Shown: positions 8,280 to 17,228, numbered from the stretch's first letter. The stretch is DNA of 64,000 nucleotides from an uncultured Christensenella sp. (GCA_910577375.1 CAJTLT010000001.1:364952-428951), one strand, 5' to 3'. The notes: a model not told the origin generated them from the letters alone. Translations and numbers: made by a program.

Positions 8280-9434
8280 TTATAATGCCCAGCGTTCCGC
8301 ATTTTGTTTAAGATAATCGCCGAAGCTTGCCTTTTCAACGCTTTCCGCGGCAACCACGTTCACCGTATCAATTAAAATATTGTCTTTATAAACTTCAATA
8401 TAGCCGACAATACTGCTTTCCGCAACCGGAGCCTTCACGTCATACGAAACCATATAATAACTGATTTCAGGCGTTTTATCTATTGCGGAGAATACATAAG
8501 AATTACGTTCGGGACGAACGGTAAAAGTATCTTTTTTACCTCCGCGCACAAAAAACTCATCGTTTAACGTTATATCTTTATCAAGAACGATTTTGTTTTT
8601 ATAATTCGCAAAACCGTATTCAAACATATTTACAGTTGAATTAAATCTTTCATCACTTGACGCCGCGCCCAACACAACGCTGACAAGTCTCATACTGTTC
8701 TTCTTTGCTGTAGAAGCAAGACAGAAACCCGCCTCATTCGTAAATCCCGTCTTTCCTCCGTCACAGAAAGAATATTTTCTTATCAGCTTATTTGTGTTCG
8801 TCATAGAGGTTGTTCTGTTATCGGGATGTATAAAATCTTCCAACCAAATATTGCTGTATTTGAAATAGTTTTCATTTTTAATCAGATTTGAAAACATAAT
8901 TGCAACGTCTTTTGCGCATGAATATTGTGTTTCACGCGGCAATCCTGTACAATTTGCAAATAAAGTATTTGCACACCCAAGTTCCGATGCTTTTTTGTTC
9001 ATCTGAGCAACAAAAGCCTCTTCTCCGCCCGCTACGGTTTCCGAAAGCGCAACGCAGCTGTCGTTTGCCGAACATACAATTATGCTTTTTATAAGCTGTT
9101 CAACATTGTACTCACAGCCTTTATCCAAAAACACTTGCGAACCGCCCATTCCCGCTGCATTTTCGCTTACCGTAACCGTGTCCGAAAGAGCAAGCTTGCC
9201 TGCGCTTACCGCATCGAAAACAAGAGTTAACGTCATAACCTTACAAACGCTTGCAATGGGCATACGTGCCGTTTCGTTTTCTTTATATATACATTCGCCC
9301 GAAGCATAATCCATCAAATAAGCAGATTTACAGCCCGAAACAAGCGAACGTGATGTTTCAACAGTAAATCCGGACGCTATCCCCCCCGATGCAACGATAC
9401 AGGAAGCAACAGCCAAAGCACATAATTTTTTCAT
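8280..9434 (-). CDS. dacF: D-alanyl-D-alanine carboxypeptidase, DacF-like (S11)
   Basis: 384 aa. A signal peptide covers about residues 1-24. The catalytic set is complete: Ser62-x-x-Lys65 (ASVCK), SAN at 122-124 and KTG at 228-230. A C-terminal beta domain of the PBP5 type follows (about 280-370). It trims stem peptides of peptidoglycan at the outer membrane face. A spoIIM-like gene just upstream and spoIVB beyond it, together with a forespore-type promoter, suggest the DacF sporulation enzyme (inference). The ATG at 9434 is chosen over an upstream TTG because it begins a normal signal peptide. Confidence 0.82.
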   Translation of the reverse strand: MKKLCALAVASCIVASGGIASGFTVETSRSLVSGCKSAYLMDYASGECIYKENETARMPIASVCKVMTLTLVFDAVSAGKLALSDTVTVSENAAGMGGSQVFLDKGCEYNVEQLIKSIIVCSANDSCVALSETVAGGEEAFVAQMNKKASELGCANTLFANCTGLPRETQYSCAKDVAIMFSNLIKNENYFKYSNIWLEDFIHPDNRTTSMTNTNKLIRKYSFCDGGKTGFTNEAGFCLASTAKKNSMRLVSVVLGAASSDERFNSTVNMFEYGFANYKNKIVLDKDITLNDEFFVRGGKKDTFTVRPERNSYVFSAIDKTPEISYYMVSYDVKAPVAESSIVGYIEVYKDNILIDTVNVVAAESVEKASFGDYLKQNAERWAL

Positions 9435-9439
9435 ACTCG

Positions 9440-9468
9440 CAGTATGTGGAACAATCAAAAAATTATAC
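9440..9468 (-). promoter_or_regulatory. candidate sigma-F/G promoter of the dacF-like gene
   Basis: GTATA (9464-9468), 17-bp spacer, CATACTG (9440-9446). This is close to the forespore consensus GYATA/CATNMTA. The -10 ends five bases before the ATG and there is no Shine-Dalgarno sequence. Confidence 0.4.
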
Positions 9469-10005
9469 TATAATAATGACAACCCGAAACACAACGTTTA
9501 TTAAAATCATTAACACTATGCCGTCTAACAACGCAAGAACAGCAGGTAAGATAAACGCAAATCTTTTATCAAATTTTTTGCAAAGTTCTGAAATAACCGC
9601 ACAAACGGCAAAAGAAATCAGCGTAGCAGGAACAAAAACAAAGATAGCAACCAAAATCCCGCCAAGCGAATTTACGCAAACAAGAATTACCGTATATATA
9701 CCGAAAAACAATCCGCGCAGATATAAAAATATCAATGTCAGATATTTAAATTTAGTCAAATAACATATAAGAAAAAAAAGATAAAACGATAATATGCTTC
9801 CAAGAAAATGGGCAAAAAACAACGGGGTATTATTGAAGTTAAACACGTTGTAAACGTATTCGTATCCCATATTCACAAAATAAATATTTGTGGTTACGGG
9901 TTTATACAATATAACTCCGCATAATACAGAACAAACAAGCGTTATCAAAAACGCTAAAAGATACTTTTTATCCCTGCATTTTTTACATGACGAAAAATTC
10001 CTCAT
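9463..10005 (-). CDS. SpoIIM-like polytopic membrane protein
   Basis: 181 aa with about five hydrophobic segments (around residues 17-36, 60-82, 88-110, 116-140, 155-180) and a short basic, Cys-containing N-terminus. The layout, the length, and the Gly-rich region (LRGLFFGIYTVILVC then a Pro-containing helix) resemble SpoIIM, the membrane part of the DMP peptidoglycan machine used in engulfment. The family match is weak by eye. Context helps: it lies between spoIVB and a dacF-like gene, and a near-perfect sigma-E promoter precedes it, as expected for spoIIM. The start ATG lies inside a terminator hairpin. It could instead be an unrelated membrane protein. Confidence 0.45.
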   Translation of the reverse strand: MRNFSSCKKCRDKKYLLAFLITLVCSVLCGVILYKPVTTNIYFVNMGYEYVYNVFNFNNTPLFFAHFLGSILSFYLFFLICYLTKFKYLTLIFLYLRGLFFGIYTVILVCVNSLGGILVAIFVFVPATLISFAVCAVISELCKKFDKRFAFILPAVLALLDGIVLMILINVVFRVVIIIV

Positions 10006-10025
10006 ATACAATTATATGAGGAATT
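9993..10025 (-). terminator. terminator-like hairpin after spoIVB, overlapping the next start codon
   Basis: A 13-bp AT-rich stem (9996-10008 with 10013-10025, loop CAAT) followed on the minus strand by TTTTT. The ATG of the spoIIM-like gene (10003-10005) lies in its descending arm. Confidence 0.6.
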
Positions 10026-10040
10026 AAAAATTAATATGAA
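10011..10040 (-). promoter_or_regulatory. candidate sigma-E promoter of the spoIIM-like gene
   Basis: TTCATATT (10033-10040), 14-bp spacer, CATATAAT (10011-10018). This matches the sigma-E consensus (GKCATATT / CATAYAMT) at 15 of 16 positions. The -35 overlaps the spoIVB stop. Confidence 0.6.
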
Positions 10041-11047
10041 CTCATCATTTTATCTATACCGATACCGTAACCCCTCGTCGGGTCGTTTATAAACACATGG
10101 GTAACAGCGCCGATTAATTTTCCGTTTTGAAGGATAGGGCTTCCGCTCATCCCCTGAACTATTCCGCCAGTTTTTTCCAAAAGTTCTTTATCGTCTACTT
10201 TAATAACGAAATTTCTGTTGTCTTTATTGTTTTTATCCACTTTAACAATGGATATTTTATACATTTTAGCTTCTTTTCCGTATACAGTAGAATAAATATA
10301 AGCCGTTCCTACCGACACCTCGTCAATGGATGCTTTTTCAACTTTTATAAGCTTGGAACAAGCAAACTTATCCGAAAGTGTTCCGTACACTCCGCAAGAG
10401 CAGTTTATTTTCGCATCTCCGATTACAGAGCTTTCAAATGCACCGCGCAATTCACCGGGCGTACCTCTCACTCCTTTTTTAACGTCGTAAATTATACTGT
10501 TATATACGGTACCGCCGTTTATTTTCATCAAATTACCGTTAGCGTCGGTTATGGGATGACCAAGCGACGCAAATTTATTATTAGTTTTATCTATATACGT
10601 AACGGTACCGATACCGTTTATGCTGTCTTTTACAAGAACGCCGACTCTTTTTCCTCCGGACGAAAGTTCTTTCACAGGTTTAACCGAAAGCGTTAACGGC
10701 TCGCTGTCTCTTATAATTTCAAAATCATATTTTTTATACTCGCGAGCCACAAAATCGTTGATATCAGATGTTTTATTTACTTTTTCGCCGTTGATTTTAT
10801 CTATTATGTCGCCGGCTTTTATCCCCGCTTCTCTTGCGGGAGAACACATACCGTTTTCGGTAAGAACATCACACAATCCCACAACTTCAACTTTTGTAGT
10901 ACTCAATACAAATCCCGCAGGGAAACCGCCGAGATAAAGTCCGTCGCCATTATCGGCATACGCACCGACAGGGGCAAAAATAAACGAACAGATTAAAACT
11001 GCAATTGCTAAAATTAAAGCTTTAAAACCTTTCTTTCTGTAAAACAT
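10031..11047 (-). CDS. spoIVB: SpoIVB serine peptidase (S55)
   Basis: 338 aa from ATG 11047. An N-terminal membrane anchor or signal (about 8-28) is followed by a PDZ domain (about 70-130, with AGIKAGDIIDKINGEKV) and the S55 catalytic domain. His is in ASLGHPI, and Ser is in GMSGSPI (about residue 301). SpoIVB is secreted from the forespore and cleaves SpoIVFA to trigger sigma-K activation; no sigma-K gene is in the window. It follows recN, as in most Bacillota, but the usual next gene, spo0A, is about 22 kb away. A TTG start at 11098 would lie in the recN terminator and is rejected. Confidence 0.92.
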   Translation of the reverse strand: MFYRKKGFKALILAIAVLICSFIFAPVGAYADNGDGLYLGGFPAGFVLSTTKVEVVGLCDVLTENGMCSPAREAGIKAGDIIDKINGEKVNKTSDINDFVAREYKKYDFEIIRDSEPLTLSVKPVKELSSGGKRVGVLVKDSINGIGTVTYIDKTNNKFASLGHPITDANGNLMKINGGTVYNSIIYDVKKGVRGTPGELRGAFESSVIGDAKINCSCGVYGTLSDKFACSKLIKVEKASIDEVSVGTAYIYSTVYGKEAKMYKISIVKVDKNNKDNRNFVIKVDDKELLEKTGGIVQGMSGSPILQNGKLIGAVTHVFINDPTRGYGIGIDKMMSSY

Positions 11048-11055
11048 AACAAAAG

Positions 11056-11084
11056 TATCTTGTGCAACGCGAAAATTTGTATAC
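11056..11084 (-). promoter_or_regulatory. candidate sigma-G/F promoter of spoIVB
   Basis: GTATA (11080-11084), 17-bp spacer, CAAGATA (11056-11062). It has the same geometry as the element before the dacF-like gene. The -10 ends eight bases before the ATG. Confidence 0.38.
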
Positions 11085-11112
11085 AAAAAAAGCGGCAAAA
11101 TTGCCGCTTTTT
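11085..11112 (-). terminator. intrinsic terminator after recN
   Basis: An 8-bp stem AGCGGCAA (11091-11098) with TTGCCGCT (11101-11108), flanked by A and T runs on both sides. It separates recN from spoIVB. Confidence 0.88.
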
Positions 11113-12792
11113 TTATTTTTTAAAACCTTTTATAAGCTCTTCGGCGTGCCGTCTTGCCGCTTCGGAATTTACGCTACCGGTTAATCTCATTATTTCATCG
11201 ATTTTACTTTCTCTATCAAGCCGTTTAACCTGCGTAAGCGTCTTTCCGCCCTCTTCTTTCTTGTATATCAAAAATTGCACATCGCTTGCCGCACAAACCT
11301 GCGGCAAATGAGAAACAGCTAAAATCTGCGTTTCTTGTGAAATTGCAATAAACTTTTCCGCTACCGTATTTGCAGTAAATCCGCTTATCCCCGCGTCGAT
11401 TTCATCAAATATATAAGTTGAAATGCCGTTTATATCTTTAAGCTGCGTTTTTACTGCAAGCATAAAGCGAGACATTTCGCCGCCGCTTATAACCTTACTC
11501 AAAGGTTTATGCGGCTCGCCTTTATTTGCCGAAAACATAAAGCATATCTTATCCGAACCGTTTGCCGAGTTCAAATCGGCGGTATTTTCATCATATTCAT
11601 TAAATTCCACAGAAAACTGAGCATTCGGAATATTCAAAGTCGCAAGTTCCGAAACAATGGCTTTACAAAAATTTTCCGCTGTCTTTTTACGCAATTCCGT
11701 CAATTCACGGCATAAATCAAATATTTTTTTATCAGTGGCTTTTATTGCCGCCAAACATTTATCAATTGTTGCTGCGCTGTCCGCAATAGCGTCTGCTTTT
11801 TCTTTTGCTTTTATGCAGAACGAAAGAATTTCCTTTTCATCCGAGCCGTACTTTTTTATAAGGCTTTTTATCAAAGTTATTCTCTCGTCAATTTCCTGCG
11901 CCTCTCTTGCATCAAAAGCAAGATTTTCAGCAAGGTCCGAAACCGTTTCCGAAATATCGGAAATTTCAAGCCCCACGCTTTCAAGCCTGTCAAAAATTTC
12001 GGAATATTCCGCGCTTAATCCGGTAATAGAACTTAAACTATGTTTTGCCGTAGCAATCCCGTCAACCGCGCCGCCGTCAACAGTTAAAACAGCTTGAACG
12101 GAATTTAATGCAGTTAAAATCCTTTCCGTATTCGCAATAATATTTTGTTTTACTTTAAGCTCTTCAAATTCGCCTTCTTTCAACGCGGCATTTTCAATTT
12201 CATTTATCTGATAATTCAGCAAATCAAGCTGCCGTTCCCGCTCAGCCTCACTCCCGCCTAAACTTGAAATTTCAGATTTATAACCGCGCTTTTCAGAAAT
12301 AAGTTCCATTAATTTATTTTTTATATTAATAGCGCTTTCACCAAGCAAACCGTCTAATACTTTAAGCTGGTTTTCCTCGCTTAATAAAAAGAAATGCTCG
12401 CTCTGTCCGTGTACGTCCACAAGATGTTGGGTAACATTTTTAAGCATAGCCGCAGTTACGGTATCGCCGTTTATTTTTATACCGCCTTTGCCGTCAGCAT
12501 TATATTTACGGGTTATAATTATTTCCCCGTCTGTCTCGATGTCGTATCCGCGCAAAGTTTTTGCCGCATCGCTTTCAGTTTCAACTAAAAATTCGGCGCG
12601 CACCGAAAGTTCCTGCTCGCCGTATCTTATCATTGATTTATCCGCTTTTGACCCGAGAACAAAGTTTATCGAATCAAGTATAACCGACTTACCCGAGCCG
12701 GTTTCACCGGATAAAATATTCAGTTTACCGTCGAATGTAATATCCGCTTCGGATATCAATGCAACGTTTTTTATCTGCAACCTATGTAACAT
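11113..12792 (-). CDS. recN: DNA repair protein RecN
   Basis: 559 aa. An SMC-like repair ATPase recruited to double-strand breaks. Walker A is GETGSGKS near residue 29. A long coiled-coil middle (about 150-380) follows, then the ABC signature SGGEMSRFMLA and Walker B TYIFDEIDAGISG. The length is normal. The start codon overlaps the argR stop (TGATG), so the two are coupled. argR-recN-spoIVB is an old conserved order in spore formers. Confidence 0.95.
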   Translation of the reverse strand: MLHRLQIKNVALISEADITFDGKLNILSGETGSGKSVILDSINFVLGSKADKSMIRYGEQELSVRAEFLVETESDAAKTLRGYDIETDGEIIITRKYNADGKGGIKINGDTVTAAMLKNVTQHLVDVHGQSEHFFLLSEENQLKVLDGLLGESAINIKNKLMELISEKRGYKSEISSLGGSEAERERQLDLLNYQINEIENAALKEGEFEELKVKQNIIANTERILTALNSVQAVLTVDGGAVDGIATAKHSLSSITGLSAEYSEIFDRLESVGLEISDISETVSDLAENLAFDAREAQEIDERITLIKSLIKKYGSDEKEILSFCIKAKEKADAIADSAATIDKCLAAIKATDKKIFDLCRELTELRKKTAENFCKAIVSELATLNIPNAQFSVEFNEYDENTADLNSANGSDKICFMFSANKGEPHKPLSKVISGGEMSRFMLAVKTQLKDINGISTYIFDEIDAGISGFTANTVAEKFIAISQETQILAVSHLPQVCAASDVQFLIYKKEEGGKTLTQVKRLDRESKIDEIMRLTGSVNSEAARRHAEELIKGFKK

Positions 12793-13244
12793 CAGCTCAA
12801 ATATTCTTTAAGAACGTCAACAACAGCCTGCGTATGGTCGTTACTGTCAACAACAATCAAAAGAGTATCGTCGCCAGCTACGCTTCCGATTATATCCTCA
12901 ATATTAAGAGAATCTACAAAAACACCTACGGTTGAACCGTTGCCGCGCATAGTTTTAACCAAAATAAGATTGTTTGCCGCCCTTATTCCCAAAACGCATC
13001 CTTTGAAAAGGTTTGTCATTCTGTTGGTAACGCTGTCAACATAGCTGTCAAAACTTGCGTATTTATATTTTTTTGAAGTGCCGGCAACTTTATAAAGTTT
13101 TAAATCTTTAACATCACGCGAAATCGTAGCCTGCGTTACATTAAAATTTGCCTTGTTGAGTTCTTCACAAAGCTCTTCCTGAGTATCGATTTCTTTTGTC
13201 GCAATAATTTCAAGAATCTTTTGCTGTCTCAATGACCTTTGCAT
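12792..13244 (-). CDS. argR: arginine repressor ArgR/AhrC
   Basis: 150 aa. The N-terminal winged helix contains FNVTQATISRDVKDLKLYKV, the recognition region. The C-terminal hexamerisation and arginine-binding domain includes GNGSTVGVFVDSL and IIGSVAGDDTLLIVV, with the Gly-Asp-Asp of the effector site. It represses arginine biosynthesis and activates catabolism in response to arginine. The start is supported by GGAG upstream. No arginine genes lie in the window, and its place between nadK and recN is the conserved one. Confidence 0.94.
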   Translation of the reverse strand: MQRSLRQQKILEIIATKEIDTQEELCEELNKANFNVTQATISRDVKDLKLYKVAGTSKKYKYASFDSYVDSVTNRMTNLFKGCVLGIRAANNLILVKTMRGNGSTVGVFVDSLNIEDIIGSVAGDDTLLIVVDSNDHTQAVVDVLKEYLS

Positions 13245-13246
13245 TT

Positions 13247-14050
13247 CTACTTACTCCAAATATTTAACTTTATTAATAATTTACTGAAAAAATTTTTATC
13301 GTCTTTCGTAATAAAATCAACCGTATGTTCAGACTTCTTTATTATAACTTTCTCTCCGTTTTTTACGCTGCCTGCAACTTTACCGTCAACAATCAAAGCA
13401 AGCGGAGAAACCGCGTTTAACGGACATATTTCCAAAATAGAACTATCGCTGAACACAACGGGACGGGAATGAAGGGAATGCGCGCAAATCGGCGTAAGAA
13501 TAAACGCGGAAATATCAGGAGTTAAAACCGACCCGCCCGCAGCAAGAGAATATGCTGTAGACCCCGTAGGTGTTGAAACGATAATTCCGTCGGAAGAAAA
13601 ATTATCAACGGTAGTTCCGTCGATTTCGGCATGAACACTGACCGTATTCGTAAAATCCGTTCCACTGGTATTCCGCTGAATAACGATATCGTTTAAAGCC
13701 AAATATTTATTTTCTCCGCAAACGATATCAAGCATACTTCGGCTTTGAGTAATAAACTCACCGCTTTTAACAAGCCTAACAGCCTCCTCCAGCTTGTCCG
13801 GCTCGAATTCCGACAAAAAGCCCATATGCCCGTAATTTATGCCGATAATTTTAACGCCGCGTTTAGCGCATTCGGAAGCGACTGAAAGTATCGTACCGTC
13901 TCCGCCGAGTACAAATAAAACGTCAAGACCGTCAAGGTCTTTATATCCGTTAACTGTATTACAAACGCCGCCGAAAATACGGCTGATTGTTTCGGCATAT
14001 ATCGTTTCGTCGGAGAAATATCTTTTATTTAAATATATCCCCACATTCAT
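13247..14050 (-). CDS. nadK: NAD kinase
   Basis: 267 aa from ATG 14050. The GGDGT motif (Gly49-Gly50-Asp51-Gly52) and the NFSSDGIIVSTPTGSTAYSLAAGG region define NAD kinase, which phosphorylates NAD to NADP using ATP. MNVGIYLNKRYF is the normal N-terminus, so the longer reading from a TTG at 14080 is not used. A sigma-A promoter ends nine bases upstream and there is no Shine-Dalgarno sequence, which suggests a leaderless mRNA. argR starts three bases after the stop. Confidence 0.93.
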   Translation of the reverse strand: MNVGIYLNKRYFSDETIYAETISRIFGGVCNTVNGYKDLDGLDVLFVLGGDGTILSVASECAKRGVKIIGINYGHMGFLSEFEPDKLEEAVRLVKSGEFITQSRSMLDIVCGENKYLALNDIVIQRNTSGTDFTNTVSVHAEIDGTTVDNFSSDGIIVSTPTGSTAYSLAAGGSVLTPDISAFILTPICAHSLHSRPVVFSDSSILEICPLNAVSPLALIVDGKVAGSVKNGEKVIIKKSEHTVDFITKDDKNFFSKLLIKLNIWSK

Positions 14051-14059
14051 ATTAAATGT

Positions 14060-14088
14060 ATTATAAACGCATTTATTCAAAAATGCAA
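14060..14088 (-). promoter_or_regulatory. sigma-A promoter of nadK-argR-recN
   Basis: TTGCAT (14083-14088), 17-bp spacer, TATAAT (14060-14065). The expected start of transcription is within about three bases of the ATG. Confidence 0.7.
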
Positions 14089-14118
14089 GAGATTTTATGA
14101 ATATTTTTTATTAATATG

Positions 14119-14145
14119 CAAAAACCCGCCGTTACAAAACGACGG
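14119..14145 (-). terminator. intrinsic terminator overlapping the end of tlyA
   Basis: An 8-bp stem with one G-U pair (14126-14133 with 14138-14145, loop ACAA), then GGGTTTTT on the minus strand. It includes the tlyA stop codon. Confidence 0.75.
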
Positions 14146-14887
14146 ATTTCAAAAGCTGTTCTAAACTAACAGGCGAAGCTCCTTTCTCAAATAAAGCCAA
14201 ATATTCGATATTTTTACCTTTAATTATAGGCGCGTTAGTCAGTTTACAAGGCGCAAGTTCTACCGATAAAGCAAATTCATAAATTTTTTTAATAATTCTT
14301 TCGTGCGTCTTCTTATCTTTAACTATTCCGTTTTTGCCAACAGATTTACTCTCGCATTCAAACTGCGGCTTTATAAGCGCAATGACGTGTTTACCTTTTT
14401 CAAGTGCTTGCGAAACACCGCTCAAAACATATGTTAAAGATATAAAACTAACGTCTATAACAACGCCGTCCAGTTTTTCAGGAAATAATTCCGAACTAAA
14501 ATTTCTCGCATTAAAATTATCTATTACAACGATATTTTTATTATACAGACTTTTATCCAACTGACTTTCGCCGACGTCTATACAGTAAACCTTTTCCGCA
14601 CCGTTTTGCAACAAACAGTCTGTAAATCCACCCGTACTTGCGCCGATATCGGCAAAAACCATACCTTTAACTGAAAACCCGAAATCATCCAAAGATGTTT
14701 GAAGTTTAAATCCTCCGACAGAAACAAAATTCTTCTCAGGCGTATTTATTTCTATTTTATCGTTTTCCTTAACGTTATAAGAAACAGAAACTGTTTTACC
14801 ATTTACTTTAACATATCCTTTTTCTATTGCCGTCGCCGCTTTATTACGCGAACCTAAGCTTTCAGCCAGATATTTATCTATTCTCAT
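14132..14887 (-). CDS. tlyA: TlyA family rRNA 2'-O-methyltransferase
   Basis: 251 aa. An S4 domain at the N-terminus (MRIDKYLAESLGSRNKA) is followed by an FtsJ/RrmJ-like SAM methyltransferase domain. The SAM loop is FADIGASTGGFTDCLL; later motifs are DVSFISLTYV and ALIKPQFE. TlyA methylates riboses in 16S and 23S rRNA; the old 'hemolysin' label is misleading. It overlaps dxs by 14 bp. The dxs-tlyA-nadK-argR-recN order is standard for Bacillota. Confidence 0.92.
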   Translation of the reverse strand: MRIDKYLAESLGSRNKAATAIEKGYVKVNGKTVSVSYNVKENDKIEINTPEKNFVSVGGFKLQTSLDDFGFSVKGMVFADIGASTGGFTDCLLQNGAEKVYCIDVGESQLDKSLYNKNIVVIDNFNARNFSSELFPEKLDGVVIDVSFISLTYVLSGVSQALEKGKHVIALIKPQFECESKSVGKNGIVKDKKTHERIIKKIYEFALSVELAPCKLTNAPIIKGKNIEYLALFEKGASPVSLEQLLKSVVL

Positions 14888-16604
14888 TTGTCATAATGTA
14901 ATCCGCTATATCTTCAGCGCTTATTCCAAATTCCTTCATAAGTTCGGAAACGCTTCCTTGCGGAATAAATTTATCGGCATACGCAAAATTTTTAACAACC
15001 TTTCCTGCAGCAGAAAAATAAGTATTTATCAAAGACCCGAATCCGCCGATAAGCATGTTATCTTCAACGGTTAAAATAAAACTTTCCTTTAAGCTATCAA
15101 GCATTTCCGTATCCATAGGCTTAACAAAGCAAGCGTTAATAACAGAAACATTAATACCGTTATTTTGCAATAACTTACGAGCATTGAACGCACAGTTCAA
15201 TGCTCTTTCGCCACAAGCAATAACCGCATACTTACCGTCGCCTTCGGCAAGGATTTCCCATTTGCCGCAAACGATTTTTTCTCTTTTATTAAAAATCTTT
15301 TTACCTGCGCGCGGATATCTTATTGCCAACGGAGCATTAAAATCCGCGCTGAATTCAAGCATTTTCTCAAATTCGTTAATATCTTTAGGCACTGCGACAG
15401 TCAGATTCGGTATAAAATTCAAAAATGATAAATCAAAAACACCCTGATGTGTTTCTCCGTCCGCGCCCGAAATTCCGGCACGATCCACACAAAGCGTCAC
15501 CGGCAGATTTTGTCCGCAAATATCTATAATTATTTCGTCGAATGACCTTTGCAAAAAAGTAGAATAAACAGCGTAATAAGGTTTAAGCCCTTCCGTCGCC
15601 ATAGATGCGCACAAAATTGCCGCATGTTCTTCGCATATTCCGACGTCAACCGAACGCTCGGGATACTTTTTAAAAAAGTTGGAAAGCCCCAAACTGGAAG
15701 TCATCGCGGCAGTAACGGCAACGATTTTGTTATCCTTTTCCGCAAGGCGCGTCAATGTCCTGCCCAAAATTTCCGAATATTCGTCAAATTTTTCAGCAGA
15801 ATTTGTTATGCCGTGCGTACCCTCGGGATTTTCTTCGCAAAAAGAATAACCTTTCCCCTTTTTAGTAAGAACGTGTAAAATGACCGACTGTATTTTGAGT
15901 TTTTCCTTGACTTCCTCAAGCTTGAAAATCATTTTCTCAAGGTCGTTGCCGTCATAAACCCCGTCATATGCAAAACCGAACCTTTCAAAAATTTTGGCAT
16001 GTCTGTCTTTCTTATTTTTCTGCGCAATATCTTCGCTCAAAATTTCTAGATATTCATGCATACTTCCGACAGTCGGCGCAATAGACATTCCGTTATCATT
16101 TAAAATAAGTAAAATATTTGTATTTAGAAGCCTTAAACTGTTGAAAGCTTCATAAATCAATCCGTTATTAAAGGAACCGTCTCCAATTAACGCAATAACG
16201 TTGAAATCTTCCCCTTTAACGTCTCGCGCCTTTGCAATACCCAAAGCCGCGGAAACCGAAGTTCCCGCGTGCCCTACGTTGTAACAGTCATATTCGCTTT
16301 CCTCTCTTTTAGGAAAGCCAGATATCCCGCCTTTCTGTCTGATTGTATTAAATTCAGAATATCTTCCCGTAAGCAATTTATGAGCATAGCACTGATGCCC
16401 TACATCAAAAACAAGCTTATCTTTCGGAAAATCAAACACATAATTAAGCGCAACCAAAAGCTCGACCGTTCCAAGGTTAGAAGAAAGATGCCCGCCGTTT
16501 TTCAAAACGGTTTTGGTAATAACTTCCCTTATTTCCTCGCAAAGAGCCAACAGCTCTTTTAAAGTCATTCTTTTGAGTTGCGCAACTGTTATATTTTCAA
16601 GCAT
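14874..16604 (-). CDS. dxs: 1-deoxy-D-xylulose-5-phosphate synthase
   Basis: 576 aa, slightly shorter than the usual 620. A thiamine-diphosphate enzyme that joins pyruvate and glyceraldehyde-3-phosphate in the first step of the MEP isoprenoid pathway. Seen are FDVGHQCYAHKLLTGR, GISGFPKREESEYD, the ThDP motif GDGSFNNG...ILNDN, and the transketolase pyrimidine-binding half with DRAGISGADGETHQG. Its start abuts the oapA stop. With ispA, on the other side of the OLE RNA, it supplies and elongates isoprenoid precursors. Confidence 0.95.
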   Translation of the reverse strand: MLENITVAQLKRMTLKELLALCEEIREVITKTVLKNGGHLSSNLGTVELLVALNYVFDFPKDKLVFDVGHQCYAHKLLTGRYSEFNTIRQKGGISGFPKREESEYDCYNVGHAGTSVSAALGIAKARDVKGEDFNVIALIGDGSFNNGLIYEAFNSLRLLNTNILLILNDNGMSIAPTVGSMHEYLEILSEDIAQKNKKDRHAKIFERFGFAYDGVYDGNDLEKMIFKLEEVKEKLKIQSVILHVLTKKGKGYSFCEENPEGTHGITNSAEKFDEYSEILGRTLTRLAEKDNKIVAVTAAMTSSLGLSNFFKKYPERSVDVGICEEHAAILCASMATEGLKPYYAVYSTFLQRSFDEIIIDICGQNLPVTLCVDRAGISGADGETHQGVFDLSFLNFIPNLTVAVPKDINEFEKMLEFSADFNAPLAIRYPRAGKKIFNKREKIVCGKWEILAEGDGKYAVIACGERALNCAFNARKLLQNNGINVSVINACFVKPMDTEMLDSLKESFILTVEDNMLIGGFGSLINTYFSAAGKVVKNFAYADKFIPQGSVSELMKEFGISAEDIADYIMTNENR

Positions 16605-17224
16605 TACCTTTCCTTCTTAAAGAAAGTAGTAAATCTGGCAAATCCGAATACTATCTGTTTATTAAAAGTCACTGCAAAATGTTTAAAAAGCGCCTTTCCG
16701 CCTACTGTTAACGCACCTATAGCCGCACTTACGCCTATAGAAGCTATAAGCTGTCCAGTAGTACCGTTAAACGCAAGATGCACGGCAAGCGCAGTACCCG
16801 CGGCGCCGCTTACAATTCCGCAAATATCGCCTATTACGTCCGCAAAAATACTTGAAAGTTTACTTGCGTTGCGACATAAAACAACAGAGCGCTTTGCACC
16901 CTTTATCTTTTTTGAAGCCATAGCATGATAAGCTTCCGGATTGCAAGACATAATTGCATTAGCCAGCACGTCGCAGCCGATATTTAATATAAGCAACACA
17001 AAAAGCACTAAAACGCATATAAACGCCGCGCTGTCTTTTACGGCTATTTCAGTTAAAAAACTGAAAAGCACGGTCAGCCCGAACGATATGAAAAATACCG
17101 CTATTCCCCAGGTAAGCCATGCGTACTTATGCTTTTTTTTGTGTTTTTTCTTTTTAATACCGCGACTTGGCGGTTCTTCCTTATTTTCTTTTTTTGTTTG
17201 CAGTTTTTGTGTATCAGTTTCCAT
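16604..17224 (-). CDS. oapA: OLE-associated membrane protein OapA
   Basis: 206 aa. A highly basic N-terminal tail (KKKKHKKKHK, residues 24-34) is followed by four hydrophobic segments (about 35-60, 65-90, 143-160, 162-182). The NPEAYHAMASKKIKGAKRS loop and DVIGDICGIVSG segment are typical of the clostridial family often labelled CorB/DUF21-like. Known OapA proteins bind OLE RNA and hold it at the membrane. Here the gene lies directly between the OLE RNA and dxs, its standard place. No Shine-Dalgarno sequence precedes the ATG; a weak terminator hairpin does. Identification rests on topology, charge and position together. Confidence 0.8.
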   Translation of the reverse strand: METDTQKLQTKKENKEEPPSRGIKKKKHKKKHKYAWLTWGIAVFFISFGLTVLFSFLTEIAVKDSAAFICVLVLFVLLILNIGCDVLANAIMSCNPEAYHAMASKKIKGAKRSVVLCRNASKLSSIFADVIGDICGIVSGAAGTALAVHLAFNGTTGQLIASIGVSAAIGALTVGGKALFKHFAVTFNKQIVFGFARFTTFFKKER

Positions 17225-17228
17225 AATT

